Shown: piece by piece, positions 1 to 12,234 of the stretch
How the letters are laid out: each line of letters starts with the position of its first letter
Numbering within the stretch: position 1 is the first letter of the stretch
Assembly (NCBI GenBank): GCA_030685235.1
Contig: MU839127.1
Span: 248,001 to 312,000, forward strand
Direction: 5' to 3'
Source: Copromyces sp. CBS 386.78
Lineage: Eukaryota > Ascomycota > Sordariomycetes > Sordariales > Sordariaceae
Length of the DNA: 64,000 bases
Notes under the pieces: model-generated
What the model saw: the letters and a program-made list of their open reading frames with translations, nothing else
Told to the model about the DNA's origin: nothing
Database searches by the model: none
Program-made: the position numbers and the translations under genes

Positions 1-1
1 C

Positions 2-1876
2 CGGCGACACGGCGCGGTCGAGGCTCCTACTGCCTGCCTTTATCCCAGCTCTTCACATTATATTGGTCAGAACGCAGTCCATCTACTCGATCAGAATGGC
101 ACCGTCCTTCAGCTGCCCTTTGATCTGATGATGGGCCATGCTCGATCTCTCGCAAGAATCACAAACAGCCCAGTTGTCCAGAAGTCATACTCCTTTGGCA
201 ACATCTTCCGTGATCGTCACGGCGGTGGTCAGCCTGATGTGTATGGAGAAGTCGACTTTGACATCATCACTTCAGATGCCTTGGATCTTGCTTTGAAGGA
301 GGCCGAGGTCATCAAAGTTCTGGACGAGATCGCGACAGCGTTCCCTACTGTGTCATCCACTCCAATCTGCTTCCAGCTTGGGCATTCCGACCTCCTGAAT
401 CTCATCTTCGAGTACTGCGGTGTAGAAGTGGGCACACGGAGGGCTGCTGCTGAGGTCCTCAGCAAACTCAACATTCGCAACTTTACGTGGCAAAAGGTGC
501 GCGGTGAACTTAGGTCACCAATGGTGGCTATATCGGCGACCAGCGTGGACGAGCTGCAGAGATTTGATTTCAGAGGTGAGTGTGGCGTTACGTAGTGGAA
601 TAATCACACCATTAACTAACTATTTGTTTTAGATACCCCGAGCAAGGCCATCTCGAAGATCAAGCTCCTTTTTGAAGGAACGGAATACTACCAACAGGCT
701 TCATCAACATTGGCCCATCTCAAAGAAGTGTACGAATACACAAAGCGGTTTGGCGTACAAAACAAAATCTACATCGCTCCCTTAAGCAGCATCAACGAAG
801 CATTCTTCCGCGGTGGCATTCTCTTCTCTTGTCTGTACGACAAAAAGGTCAAAGATGTCTTTGCCGCCGGTGGCCGTTACGACAGCTTGATTAAGGAACA
901 CCGTCCCAAGATCGGCAACCGGTTTGAAGAGCGCCACGCGGTCGGCTTCAGCTTGAACTGGGAGAAGCAGCTAGCGAAGCCCGTCCCGAAAGCCACCGGC
1001 AAAGCCTTCCTCAAAAAGGCAGCCGAAGAAGAAAGCCAAGGACTCTTCAACCTCAAACGCTGCGACGTCCTTGTCGCTTCCTTCGACCCCGAAGTCCTCC
1101 GCTCCTCGGGCATCGAGCTCGTCCAGACGCTCTGGGCGCACTGCATCTCAGCCGAGCTGGCCCGCGACGCCCGCTCGCCCGAAGATCTGCTCTCCAAGTA
1201 TCGCGACGAGTCTTACTCGTGGATCGTTATCATCAAGCAGGACAACATGCTCAAGATCAAGACCATGGGCCGCAAGGACGCACCCGATGCTGACATCCCC
1301 GCCAAGGAGCTGCTCAACTGGTTGAAGGCCGAGATGCGCGAAAACAGGGATGCTCTGATGCGCGGCACCGGCGGCGGCGGTCATCACGGCGGCGGTATGT
1401 CTTCGGGAGCTGCCGTCAAATTCCGCGGTGGCGGTGGTGGTGCCGGTCTCTCCTCATTTGTCAACAACTCGGAATTGAACAGCAGCTTGTTCCTGGGCGC
1501 GGACGGCGAGCGCGAGCAGGAGGTGCACGTGCTGGTGGCGCAGACGAAGAGTAAGAAGTTTAATCGAAGACAGGTGGTGGAGCAGGCGCAGACGAGCGCG
1601 GCCAGGCTGCTGCAGAGCTTCCTGGACGGGCCGATCGCCGCGATCGAGACGTCGGATAACGTGATGGAGATGATACGGCGGACGAGCCTGAGCGACACGG
1701 AGAGCTGGCGCAAGGTGGAACACAATGTCGGCACGAGCGAGAAGAAGTACGTCAAGGAGATCCACGATATGCTGAAGGGGTGGAGGTGGGAGTGGGAGGC
1801 TAAGAAGGGGTCTGAGCACGCGTTTGTGTATAATTTCAGGACGGGGAGGTGCATCTACTACGACTTGTCGGCTTGA
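2..1876 (+). CDS. cpc-3: eIF2-alpha kinase GCN2/CPC-3, C-terminal part (5' end outside window)
   Basis: This is the last 605 residues of the general amino-acid-control kinase that phosphorylates eIF2alpha when uncharged tRNA accumulates. Exons are 2-575 and 633-1876; the intron 576-632 has a GTGAGT donor and TTTTAG acceptor and keeps the frame. The part seen is the inactive histidyl-tRNA-synthetase-like domain (GAVE near the left edge, then YIGQNAVHLLDQNG, LPFDLMMGHARSLAR, SYSFGNIFRD, and later FAAGGRYDSLI) followed by the C-terminal dimerisation and ribosome-binding region ending in FRTGRCIYYDLSA. A glycine-rich stretch at about 1369-1446 interrupts the region after the synthetase-like domain. 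The kinase domain itself lies to the left of the window. The family call is secure; the gene name is by homology to Neurospora. Confidence 0.93.
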
Positions 1877-3717
1877 TTTGGTCGTTTGGTGATTGATGCC
1901 CTGGGCAAGTAAATAGCTAGGTCATTTGACTCGCTGGTGATTGGCGGTGTGTATGATAGCTTCACACTTGTATAGCTAGTTAGGGAAAAGCAGCAATTTT
2001 CCGGAAAATATTCACTTCTGGCTCACCTCTGGCATATATACATATTCATCTAGTCATTTCATCCGATATCAGGTTTCCCTTTATCTCTACATACGGAAGC
2101 CCCTGAAGCTATCCGCTTAAAACCCTAACCCTCCTGTCGCATGTGAACCTTGCTGGCCACCCCGAGAGGTTCGCACGCAAGAAGACGGGCGATCACGGAG
2201 AACCTGAGTAACTATCAAGGTCCTTACCGGCTGCCACCCACCCAGATTTCCTAGCTGTGAACACGGGAGCTTCAAGGTCCATGGGGTTCGCAGACTCCCA
2301 TACGAACTGGTTTACTTTCCCCGTGCTTCCTCACGCTATTCGTATACATAGCAAAGCGTAGTAAATGACGGGTGTATGATGCCTCACAGCGAATGCAAAA
2401 GTGAGGTGGATTCAAAAGTTTCAGTCAACAACTGCGCCTGGGGAATTTGTTAGTGCATGTAACTACAAAACATCCGACAAGTGCACTGCAGTTTATCGCC
2501 ATGTTCATTTGGCAGTGGCAAAGTTCCGTGAAGAAATGTGCCGTTGCGCCGTCTCGGGGCCGTCCCGTTTCGCCCTGCGTGTAGGTACATGATAGTCTAT
2601 GATTTTTTTTTTTAGTTTTTTTTTTTCCTCTACTTTGTCATCTGGACGGAGGACCAAACAAAAGTTTGCTTTTCCATTCAAAAAAAAAAAAGCCAAGCCA
2701 GCAAAAAACAAAGGGTTCTGGGAGGTTCCGCCTGCTTTCTAAAGGGTGACGGGCAAATAGGATAACATGGAAGGGATTACCGCCTCCCTCTTTTGGCGAT
2801 ACTATTGGTCTCATGCCGAGAGCCCGAGACCGCCATTGTGGGCAGCGGGCGTTGACCACCATTGACAAGGCGAGACTGGCAGTTGACAGGAACCCCCTGT
2901 GCATCGCTCAGCTCGGCTGCTGCACCCAACATGGGAAAAAGGAAGTCGATAACCTCATAAATGGTCTCTGCTGCTAGACTTTAGACTGGGAGACTGGAGA
3001 GTGCGTGCAGAGACTTTGCCCAACCTCCATCTGGGTCCTTCCCGCCGAAAGCGTGACCTTCCCATGATCCCATCGCTCAGTCCCATCGCCCCTATCGTAC
3101 GTAGTTCACTACACTAGGTATTTCCTGATCCGGTTGTGACGCTCGTGACGCCCTTTTCTTATCCCGTCCGACCCTGCTTTTTCCTCCTGACTCGCAACCT
3201 CTCTAGTCCAGATTGTCACCGCCCAGCCTTTGATTTTCCGCCCACTCAACCTTTAACTTAAGGCTCCCACTTCCCCATTCAAGAGCATCGTGACAAACCG
3301 TTAGCTTCTAGGTATCCTTTGTACCTTGCGACTGTCCGTGCTTCCATATAGTCTATTTCCCATTGTTTGGTTATCGTTATCATTCCATCCCTCTTTAAAA
3401 GGTGCACAATAACCCACTCCGACCTTCCACTTCACCACCTTCCAACAATCTTCCCGAACCCCCGCCTCTTACCAACATTCCCTCAAACTACAAGTACCGC
3501 CCATTCTCCTCTCGAACACCGCCCGATCTTGCGCGCTAGAGGAACTCCTCGTCAGCATTTTCGTGTCGATCCCATTTGACGAACCACCACCAACATATCT
3601 ACCTCACCATCACCACCAACGAAGCAAAGTGGGCTTTTCCAGCAGCAGCCCATTCTTTCTTTTGTCAACCTCCGCCACCGACACCGCTCGCCTTCACCAC
3701 CATAACCACATTCCGCC
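1877..3717. other. Intergenic region, cpc-3 to cdc34
   Basis: There is no supportable gene. It holds the 3' UTR of cpc-3, homopolymer A/T runs near 2602-2690, a two-unit CCCTAA match near 2127, and a pyrimidine-rich CCACCA-type stretch from about 3420 that looks like the cdc34 promoter and leader. Confidence 0.6.
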
Positions 3718-4583
3718 ATGTCGTACAGGACAACAGCGTCGGGCGCAACAACGCGCCTGATGAGCGAGATGAAGGCGCTACGGAAAGAGAAATGGATTCA
3801 CTTTGAAGATGTACGTTTTGACCCCCATCGTTCCTTTTCGTTCCCGGTCTGTCACTCGGAATAGCTTCGTACGGGCACAGTACCCGCATGCCGACTCTAT
3901 CATTATCATTATCTCCACTACGGAACCGAGACTGACTTTGTACTTCTCGGAGCAAACAGGACGACTCTGGTACCCTCAACATCCTCAAGTGGCGCTTTGG
4001 CCTCATGGTAATCAACCCCGACAGCGCCTTTAACGGGGGCTACTTCCGGGCCGAGATGGTGTTTTCGGACGAATACCCGTACCAGCCGCCCAAGTTCCGC
4101 TTCCTGATCCCCATCACCCACCCCAACATTTACCCGGACGGCCAGCTCTGCATCTCGATCCTGCACACACCCGGCGAGGACCTGATGTCGGGCGAGCAGG
4201 CGAGCGAGCGGTGGTCGCCGCTCCAGGGCGCCGAGAGCGTGCTGAGGTCGGTCCTGCTGCTGCTGGACGACCCGGAGATCAACAGCCCCGCCAACGTGGA
4301 TGCGGGCGTCCTGTACCGCGACCGCAGAGAGGATTACAACAAGAAGGCTCGGGAAACGGTGGAGAGGTCAAAGAGGGATATCCCGCCAGATTTCGAGATG
4401 CCGGTCAGCTTCGAGGAAAAGCCGCCTCCGAAGGCGGAGAACGACGACGACTTTTGGGCCGAGTCAGATGAGGAGTTCGACTTTGGTGGTAGTGACACCG
4501 GGGATGACGACGAGATGCAGGACTTTGAGGATGAGGAGGAAGGGAGCGAGGACGATGATGACGATTCCAACTCCAAACAATAG
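3718..4583 (+). CDS. cdc34: Ubiquitin-conjugating enzyme E2 of the Cdc34/Ubc3 type
   Basis: Exons 3718-3810 and 3960-4583 give 238 aa; the intron 3811-3959 has a GTACGT donor and ACAG acceptor in phase 0. The UBC fold is complete, with THPNIYPDGQLCIS carrying the HPN motif and the catalytic Cys. It is followed by the acidic-loop insertion (HTPGEDLMSGEQASERW) that marks the Cdc34/Ube2R/Ube2G class, then DDPEINSPANVDA and EVERSKQDIP-like TVERSKRDIP. The C-terminal ~50 residues are strongly acidic (runs of D and E), as in yeast Cdc34, where the tail binds the cullin of SCF ligases. The likely role is K48 chain assembly on SCF substrates in the cell cycle. The start is the first ATG after a pyrimidine-rich leader, giving a normal UBC N-terminus. 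Confidence 0.93.
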
Positions 4584-6172
4584 ACCGACTTTTGTTTGGA
4601 TGCTACGTTCTTCTACGGCAGCGGTATCAACAATTGCTGTCAAGCTGAGGTGGGTTCGGTCTGGGTCAGGATGATGATGATATACCTCTTTTTCTTATTT
4701 GGTTCTTTTCAACCCCTAATATTTGCATAGCGTCGGGGACACTCCGTATTTGGGCGTTTTCATAGTCTCCCAAGCAAATACATCTGGCGGGAATTTCATT
4801 GGTCGCTTTTTTACATACAAAGACACAAACCGTCGCCTACCTTAGGTACTTTGTCTGACCTTAGCTATAGCCTTCTCAAACAGCGAGAAGACTTTGGCAA
4901 AGACGGGAAACGGTTTGGCTTCCTGACTACATAGATTACCTTTAGCGGAAACGTCTAGACTAGAGCTATAGACTTTCAACTTTGAAAACTCTCGGTCATA
5001 GAGTGAAGTGTGTGTGGATGTAGCCCCGCGATGGCAGATCAGAGAGCAAAATGGCCCGTGCACGATATCGGAGCTCATGCCGTGCTGCCAAACACACGGG
5101 AAGACCTCCCCTTTGCCCTGACACAGTGACGAAGGGCCCGGTGATGTTCACTCGTTCAGAGGCTGAGCAACTGAGAACTTCAGTGACCTCCGAAGCCCCT
5201 CCATTGTCCTCTCATGGAATATCTCTGTACAAACACGACCAGAAACCGAATGATACCTGACCGATATTGCAAAGTAGTAGGTATACATAAGGTACCTACC
5301 TAGGTCTCACTGCTTTGGCTTTCATCCTTACCTAGGTATCCTCCATGTTTACCTACCCTTCAAGACAAGGAAGTGGGAACGAAGTACATCAACGCCATCA
5401 CCCCTTCCCCGCAATCCGGTGCATCTCCTGCCCATCATTCAGTACCTACCCCTGGCGCGTTGTTTACGCTATTAGGCCCAGGGCTTGGGTGTCAAAGCAG
5501 GCTCTTGCATCGTCCGACAACGTAAAGGCAAACAACATCCCAATTTGGCTTCCCATTCACGCCATTATCCCGCTCGCCCTGTCTTCGTCCAACAACAATA
5601 AAAAGCAAGAGCAGAGCTATCCTTCGCCCGCTTTATGAGTGATCCTTTTTCGCTTTTAAAAGCCGGTAGCTTCCTCTAGACGAAGGCCAAGATCGCCGTC
5701 CGTTCCTTCAACAACACATTCTACGCCAGACCCCCGGTCTCGTCCCGCAGGCCCTACCATTAAGGTCACCACCACCACTGCCCCGCCGACATCATCACCC
5801 AAGTCAGAGCAACCTGCGCAAACTTACCAACTCTCTCTTTCATTCTCGCTTCGGTCCTCCAGCCGCCGTACAATTTGCCGCCCCTCTTTTACCCAATATA
5901 CAGCTTTACATAAATCGATAGAGCTTCACCCGATCAGACCTCTCCCCCTTCTGGACCGACGCAAACTGCTCTTCTTCCCCTCGATCGCCGTGGCCAAAGT
6001 CTCCCTCGACCAGTGGCAACCAAACTACATCTCTACTATCTGCGGCACGCTCCGGCCAGGAGCGCTTGACGCTGGGACTGTTGGCGGCGAATAGTAAACG
6101 ATAGCAGAAGCCGACTACATCACGCACGACGGTGAAAGGGCTAGCGGCGCAAAAAGACAAACATCGGACACC
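4584..6172. other. Intergenic region
   Basis: I recognise no gene. Notable only are two copies of a CCTAGGTA-type palindromic motif near 5296-5340 (TACCTACCTAGGT and TACCTAGGTA). CT-rich DNA from about 5690 probably forms the leader of the next gene. Confidence 0.55.
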
Positions 6173-9100
6173 ATGGACGACTACCAGGAGAAAATCCAAA
6201 CGGTGCGCGCCATCACCAACTACGATCATGAGCCAAGCATCGCAGCTGCTTTGCGAGCTAAAGAAGGCGACCTGGAAGCGGTCATCAATATGATCCTAGA
6301 CGACAGCGATAAGGTTAGATTCCGGCGCGCTACTCCACGGGGTTCATGTTGAGAAAGAAATAGGATACTGACACTCGGGGTACAGTTTGAGAGAACCTAC
6401 GCCTGGGATGAGACCGTGTTCAGTGCGAACCGTGAAGGTGATGGAGTTACGGCTGTTTATGGGCCCAGCCAATGTAAGCCCCCTTTCTAACCTCGACTCC
6501 TGGAACTGCTTGAGTCCCATGCCACAATCTTCTGCTGACAGACTCGGGTTAGCATTTCATATCCAGCCTCCAGACAACAATCCTGTCCTCTACGGGTACG
6601 ACCCGGGATATGGTTCCACTGCTCCATCACGACCTCCTTCGAGGGTTGACAACCGGTCTCCTATCGGACGTGCTGTGGACATGACTACCGGTTCATATGC
6701 TTCCGGCGTCCCGACGAACCAACAAGAAGAGGACGCACAGCTACAACAAGCCCTTGCGGCCTCCATGAATCCTTCGGGCATGCACACCCCTCAACCGATT
6801 TCCAACGGACTTTCATTACCGCCGCAGTTGCCCCCTCCCCCTCCGCCTCAAGAATCGGGTGTCACTAGCAACGGCGGATATTTTGGCCCAGCGAACAGAT
6901 CGGACTATGATCCGAATCAGTGGGCAATGGTTCCCCTCAGGCTTCGCCAAACGGATCCAAGACCAATCAATAGAACAAGGGCTCCCGGGAGCCCGGCTTT
7001 TTTGAGGAACCGTTCCGAAAATACGACCATCCGACACCGTGTCGGTGGAATCTTGACGATATTGCACTCCATCCCCGCCGCACGGAATGCGCTTCTCCAG
7101 TTAGGCACTGCGCCGGAGTACGGCTATGGAAGTAACAGAGAATGGTGGAAGGGGCAGAAGATTCTTCCACCGGAGCTACAGGCATGTAATGAACAGATTG
7201 GCTCGGAACAAGAACAGTTGCTTCCCCCGTGGTCTGACGAGCTTCATCGTTTGGTAGCATTCCTGGACTCGACGGAAAGGGCTTACGGAACCGCAGACAT
7301 CTTGGCCAACTGCAAAGCTCCCGGTGTCGATGACCGCTGGGATTGCGAACGAGAGTTCTTCGACAGCCACATGGAGATGCTGAAAGCCAAAAATGATGGC
7401 AGCTGGGATGATCTCACCATGTGTGTGAAGAGGTCCCAATACGGCAGCGCACAAGGCTTCTCAGAATATCTCGACCTATTGTACTGTGAAGGCTTAGACC
7501 TTACCACAACAAACCTGTACGCTTGTCTTGATAAGGCATTTTGGATGGATCGGAATACTTCAGGAGAGTCACTCGAGGGCACTCCCTACACCATGATAAG
7601 TAAGCTGCCTGAGGTACTCACGATCACGCTTAGAGCGCCACAGGGACTCCCGGCAGCTATTGACATACCCGAGAGGATATACCTTGACCGATACTTGGCA
7701 TCCAATGAAGAGAAAATCAACGAACTTCAAGCAGATCTATCGAAACTCGCGTACGCACTTCGCAAATGTGTGGAGGAGGAGGAAAGGTTGACATGTTGGA
7801 TCGACAAAGAAACGGGCAGAACTATGGACCGCCGAACCATGATCACGGACAGTATCGAACGCTGCAAAGACCATATTCAGCAAGTCAAGGGTCGGGCAGC
7901 CTGGAGAGATTTCCAGGAGTCAAGTTCCGATGTTAGCGGAGAGGGAGATGGTTACCGACTATATTTAGCGGGAGCTGAAAAGGAGGCATCGGTTTCACCA
8001 GAGGAGGCGACTATCATCGCTTACTACGAGCGCAAGATCAAGTCTCTGACAGAACAGGCAGCCAGGCTTGAGAAGATTGTGCAAGGTATGATTACTGTGA
8101 CCACTTTTGAAGGCTATCTTCTTCTTCCGTATGCCATCAAATGTAGCGAGGTACTGACATAACGAACTACAGGCACTATAGCGCCACAAAGAGAACGCAT
8201 TGAGGATGCTTTGAACCAACATAGCAAGGCACTCACCGTTCCTGCTTCGGACAGTTCATGGGTCCCCACGGCCAAGTTTACTCTTCGTGGCGTAACAAGC
8301 GAGCCAAACACCGTGTTCTTGCGAAGACAAGAAGTCGAGCTTATTGATCTCGAAGATGGTGAGATTCCTACGGAACAGTGGTTCAAGATTTCGTGCTCGT
8401 CCGGGAGCAATTACGCTCTGCAGATCGAAGTAAGTTCCTTTGTATAAGAGACATGAGACCAAGGGTGATGGACGGGATGGGTTTGCTGACGCCATATTGT
8501 TAGAAAACAACCCATGAGGCTGCTATAACGCAGGCTTGCGCTGTCGGCACCGAACCTCTTCTCATTTACGCTTCGGACAAGGCGATGAACGCTGAACCAA
8601 TCCCGTTGAACGACGCTCTAAAGGCCTTCATTAGGTTTGACAATAAGTTCTTCAGCCAAGAGTTGGCACAGGCCGAGCACGAACAGCACGAAGACTCCAG
8701 AAAGCGTGGACCGATATCGATGTCGTCTCCAGACTCAAAGAGACGTAACCGGTCTAACAGCCTGGATTCAATGGCCACTAACCACGCATCGGCGGGCGAC
8801 GTAGAGATGGATGATGAAATGCGCGCAGAATTCCTCAAATCTTCTAACGGATTGGGGTACGAAAACGGTATGGAGAAAGTTAGCACCAGCTCTGACCATG
8901 ATATGGTGGATGGTATCCCTCCTCCCGTATGCCGGGAGGATGCCCGTGTTCTGCATGCCAATGATGTAGTTGACCTGCTCACACCACCTTATGAAGAAAA
9001 GGTAGAGAGCAAGGAACAAGAGTCATCCAATATTGGTGCATCAGTGGATGGCACGTCAGAGAGGATGGGGCGTGTGTCCCTTGATGAGGACAAGATGGAT

Positions 9101-9826
9101 GTTGACTGGGGCCAAACGGAAGTCGATACCAAAGCCGTCAGCAGCCAGGCCAGCGGATCCAGTGCCCATACTGAAGACTCTGGTATCACTGTGAAGCCAA
9201 CTACACCTGCCGACGATGGCACTACAACGGCGAGGAGCCCAGAGATGCAGGAGCGCAGTAACAATCCTTTCCTCGCCAAGGCACCTAACACAGCTGCCGC
9301 CTCGACGACCTCGGACAGCACCCCGCAACCGTACAGCCGAGCTATTATGGACTTTTAGGCAAAGGAATTAGCCCCTGAATATGAGGGGTTTGGACCAAAC
9401 GTTGCCTTTCCACGCGTTCAACGTCGAATTTGGAAGCTGTTTGAAAATGATCACCCCCTTTCCCTGCGTACTGCGAGGTGGCTGTTCTTCACGGAGAGAT
9501 TATTCGAGCAAGAGCCCTTCCTCAGTATTCAGAAAAATAGAGACCTCGGCGCTGCGTCTATGCTACTGGATCTAACCCGCTCCGGGCCACAACACAAGCC
9601 ATCTGACCCAGGAACGCGGGAAACTCAAACACACCGGCCTCTGAATGATGATCATCCCATGAATGATGAGGAAGAGCGGAAGAAGCCAAAAAGATCAAGT
9701 GAGTCTCCGGAGGCAGGAGAAAGCCCGCAGAAACGAGCAAGGCTGCATTCGAGCTCTCCAGAGAAGGTTTTGGATGTGAGCTCCCCAGAAACAGTCATTT
9801 TGAGCCTCAAGTCCCCAAAGTCTTGA
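6173..9826 (+). CDS. UBA/UIM protein with a degenerate USP-type deubiquitinase fold (contains in-frame TAG at 9356)
   Basis: Exons are 6173-6313, 6386-6473, 6553-8085, 8173-8429 and 8504 onward. Up to the TAG at 9356-9358 they encode 957 aa; the same frame then stays open for 155 more codons to a TGA at 9826. The N-terminus (exon 1) looks like a UBA helix bundle. A ubiquitin-interacting motif, EEDAQLQQALAAS, sits at residues ~135-148. From ~220 to ~790 the layout follows the USP25/28-like peptidase fold (VGGILTILHSIPAARNALL near its start, EQWFKISC...LLIYAS at its end). The usual Cys box (GNTC) and a clear His box are absent, so it is probably a ubiquitin-binding pseudo-peptidase. The tail after the TAG (RRIWKLFENDHPLSLRTARW, then a Lys/Arg-rich NLS-like segment) reads as real protein. 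The 3' end is uncertain: a nonsense change, readthrough, or an unmodelled intron (candidates 9191-9358 or 9258-9371). Confidence 0.8.
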
Positions 9827-10434
9827 GGCTGGACTGGACGTGAGCTCGAGTATCGGAGAGGGATGTGGCGGGAAGCAGTACCGGAGGGGTTGGCTGGGGG
9901 ATTGGTTTGCGGGCGTCCTCGGTGGTGTTTTGTTCGGGAATGCAGCGACTTCAATATCCTGTCGGCAATGTGTAAAGGTGCTTTTGGCAAACTGGTTTGC
10001 ATAGCGGAACCCTACTCGACTTGGGAATGTGGTATTTCTATGCGGCATACATCCATCACGAAACTAGTGAATAGTTTTGCGTAATTGCATGTTAAGCGAC
10101 CAGCAACAAGTTAGGCCGGGAAGAAAGCAAAGAAGGGATAGTGACATGTTAAATGCAATAAGACATGATACCGAACTGGTTGAGGAGTTGCAGTCGCTGT
10201 GTGAGGAAGAGTGACCAGCGCGCGATACTTGGATTAACATTCCGAAATAACTCTGCAACAAGAAGTAAAGGATAATAGAATGCGGTGTACCAGACTTTCT
10301 CGTAGCATGACAGGTGCCACTACTTCCGCCTCCTCTTGTGTCGTCGACAAGATGTGGTTAGCAATGGGACTTTTGAAATACAGATGGACCTCATAATTAG
10401 CCGAAGTAGCCCAGATTTGCAACAATAACCGGAT
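9827..10434. other. Intergenic region
   Basis: This is the 3' flank of the UIM gene and the upstream flank of a tRNA gene. I see no coding or repeat structure here. Confidence 0.55.
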
Positions 10435-10507
10435 GCTCGAATAGTGTAGTGGTTATCACGTTCGCCTCACACGCGAAAGGTCCCAGGTTCGAAACCTGGT
10501 TCGAGCA
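10435..10507 (+). tRNA. tRNA-Val, anticodon CAC
   Basis: This 73-nt cloverleaf has no intron. The acceptor GCTCGAA pairs with TTCGAGC, followed by discriminator A. The anticodon stem TTCGC/GCGAA frames the loop CTCACAC (anticodon CAC). The T arm is CCAGG-TTCGAAA-CCTGG. The A and B boxes are intact (TAGTGTAGTGG and GGTTCGAAACC). It is an isolated tRNA gene with no nearby partner. Confidence 0.96.
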
Positions 10508-11118
10508 ACGTTTTTTGGTCTTTTTTTTTGGCCTGACATCCAAACTCTGCCGTCACTCCTGGAAAGCACAAAACAAACAAAGGAAAGGGGTCAGAATAGG
10601 GGATGTGGGGTTCCTTTTGGCACTGCAGCTCTTTGCGCGCTGAACCCGAGAGCTGTTTTGCCTGCCGCTTGCTTGAATTCCCCACCTTTTAGAGATTGCC
10701 CCACTTCCGACATCATCCTTTCCCTTCCATCTTTCCATGCGGGGCGGGCGCACGCAAGAGCTGTGATGCTTGTCGGTGGGGTTTCGGTGCTGTGAGCTGT
10801 CTGCTTCCCGTCTTTCTCGGATTCGATCGTCGCGGATTGCTCGTACACCAACCATACAATTCAATTCCGTAAGACGACCAGTACAACACCATCAGGAACC
10901 TACGAGTCCCGACGATATCTCGAGTTCGCTGTATACCCACACTATATCACGAACAATTATCAGCGGTCCAACTTGAGCATTGCGCAAGGCCGTTATCCAC
11001 GAGAGCAACCGATCACAACATCAGGGGAGGCATTACCACGATACCCCCATCTCCAACCGAACCGCAAAGAATCACAGCCCACATTTGTTGAACCATCACA
11101 CCAACAGCATCAGCAACC
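10508..11118. other. Region between tRNA-Val and GET4
   Basis: Beyond the oligo-T stop I see no gene. CACCA/AACATC-rich DNA from ~10900 onward probably contains the transcription start and leader of GET4. Confidence 0.5.
10511..10516 (+). terminator. RNA polymerase III oligo-T terminator of tRNA-Val
   Basis: A run of six T begins 4 nt after the mature tRNA 3' end. A second, longer T run follows at about 10521. Confidence 0.85.
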
Positions 11119-12234
11119 ATGGCCTCAAGACAAGACGCCAAGATCCAAAAGATCATCGCGCGACTGCAGAAGCGCATCGCCGAGGGCCAGTTCGAAGAGC
11201 AATACGAGGCCGGGCAGGAGACGAGACTGGTTGCGGCGCGGTATACAAAAGCGGAGAACTGGCCGGCCGCCATCGACATCTTGTCCAGCGTGTCGCAGGC
11301 GCTTTTGAAGGCCGGAGCGGGCGGTGCCGGCGGCGATCTCGCCATCTTGCTGGTGGACGTGTACAAGCAAGGAAAAGTCAAGCCGGATGCGGCGTCGCGG
11401 GGTCGGCTGTTGACGTGCTTGAGGCTGTTTGAGTTTGAGGAGCCGACGAGGAAGAAGTTTGTTAAGGAGGTTTTTGAGTAAGTCTTCTTCTTCTTCTTCT
11501 TCTCTCTCTATGTTATACGAACTTGGCAAAACGATGGGAGTAGGGACTAATGATTGTGAACAAACAGCTGGTCACGAAAGTTCGGCGACTACCCCGCCGG
11601 CGACCCCGAGCTGCACCACGTCGTCGGCACCCTAGCCGCCGAGAACCACGAGGCGGACGAGGCCGAGAAGCACCTGATCTTGGGAACCAAGGAGTCGGCC
11701 GAGGTGCTGACGCGCATGGAGTACGAGTGGTACAAGGACAGCGAGCAACCGCACACGGCCGCCCTCTACGCCGCCCGCGCGATTCTGCCGTATCTGCTGC
11801 TGGCTAACGTCCGCGCGGCCAACACATCATATCGCGCATTTGTGTCGGCGCTCACGGCCGATAACACGTCGCTGGGCGTGCAGAACGTGGAGAGCTCCCA
11901 TGGCAGTGATATCCGCATCTTCCCGAGCCTGCCGCTGTTGAATTTCTTGGGACTGCTGCTGCTGGCGGTGCAGAAGGGAACACCCGACCTGTTCAGGCAG
12001 TTGAAGACGAAATATGCGAGCAACCTGGCCGAGTTGGATGGAGCGTGGGATGGTGCCCTGGAGATGCTTGCTGAGATGTACTTTGGCATTCAGAGGCCAA
12101 GGCAGTCGAACCCATTGCTGGATATGATGGGTAGCTTGTTTGGCGGCGGCGGAGGTGGAGGTGCTGGTGCTGCGGGCGGCAGGCCGCCGGTGAGGAGGGT
12201 CGAGGCGGCGCCTACTGCTGAGGGATTGGACTAG
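11119..12234 (+). CDS. get4: GET4 homologue, tail-anchored protein insertion factor
   Basis: Exons 11119-11477 and 11568-12234 give 341 aa; the intron 11478-11567 contains a CTT microsatellite. Get4 is a cytosolic alpha-solenoid protein that bridges Get5/Sgt2 to the Get3 ATPase. The hallmark stretches are present: KIIARLQKRIAEGQFEEQYE at the N-terminus, the RYTKAENWPAAIDIL repeat, DWSRKFGDYPAGDPELHH just after the splice, and HLILGTKESAEVL. The end PRQSNPLLDMMGSLFGGGGGGG is a glycine-rich C-terminal tail after the last helix. The length is normal for fungi. The start is the first ATG in this frame, preceded by CAACC. Confidence 0.93.
11484..11502 (+). repeat. CTT microsatellite in the GET4 intron
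   Basis: Six or so CTT units lie just inside the 5' splice site and run into a CT stretch. It is probably neutral, but sits in the pyrimidine-rich intron. Confidence 0.8.

Noticed and set aside
2119..2136. Telomere-like CCCTAACCCT
   Set aside because: Less than two full repeat units inside ordinary intergenic DNA; not a telomere or a meaningful interstitial array.
9258..9371. A definite intron removing the TAG in the UIM gene
   Set aside because: It keeps frame, but the donor GTAACA is poor and the only good branch site (CTAAC near 9284) is too far from the acceptor, so I list it only as a possibility.
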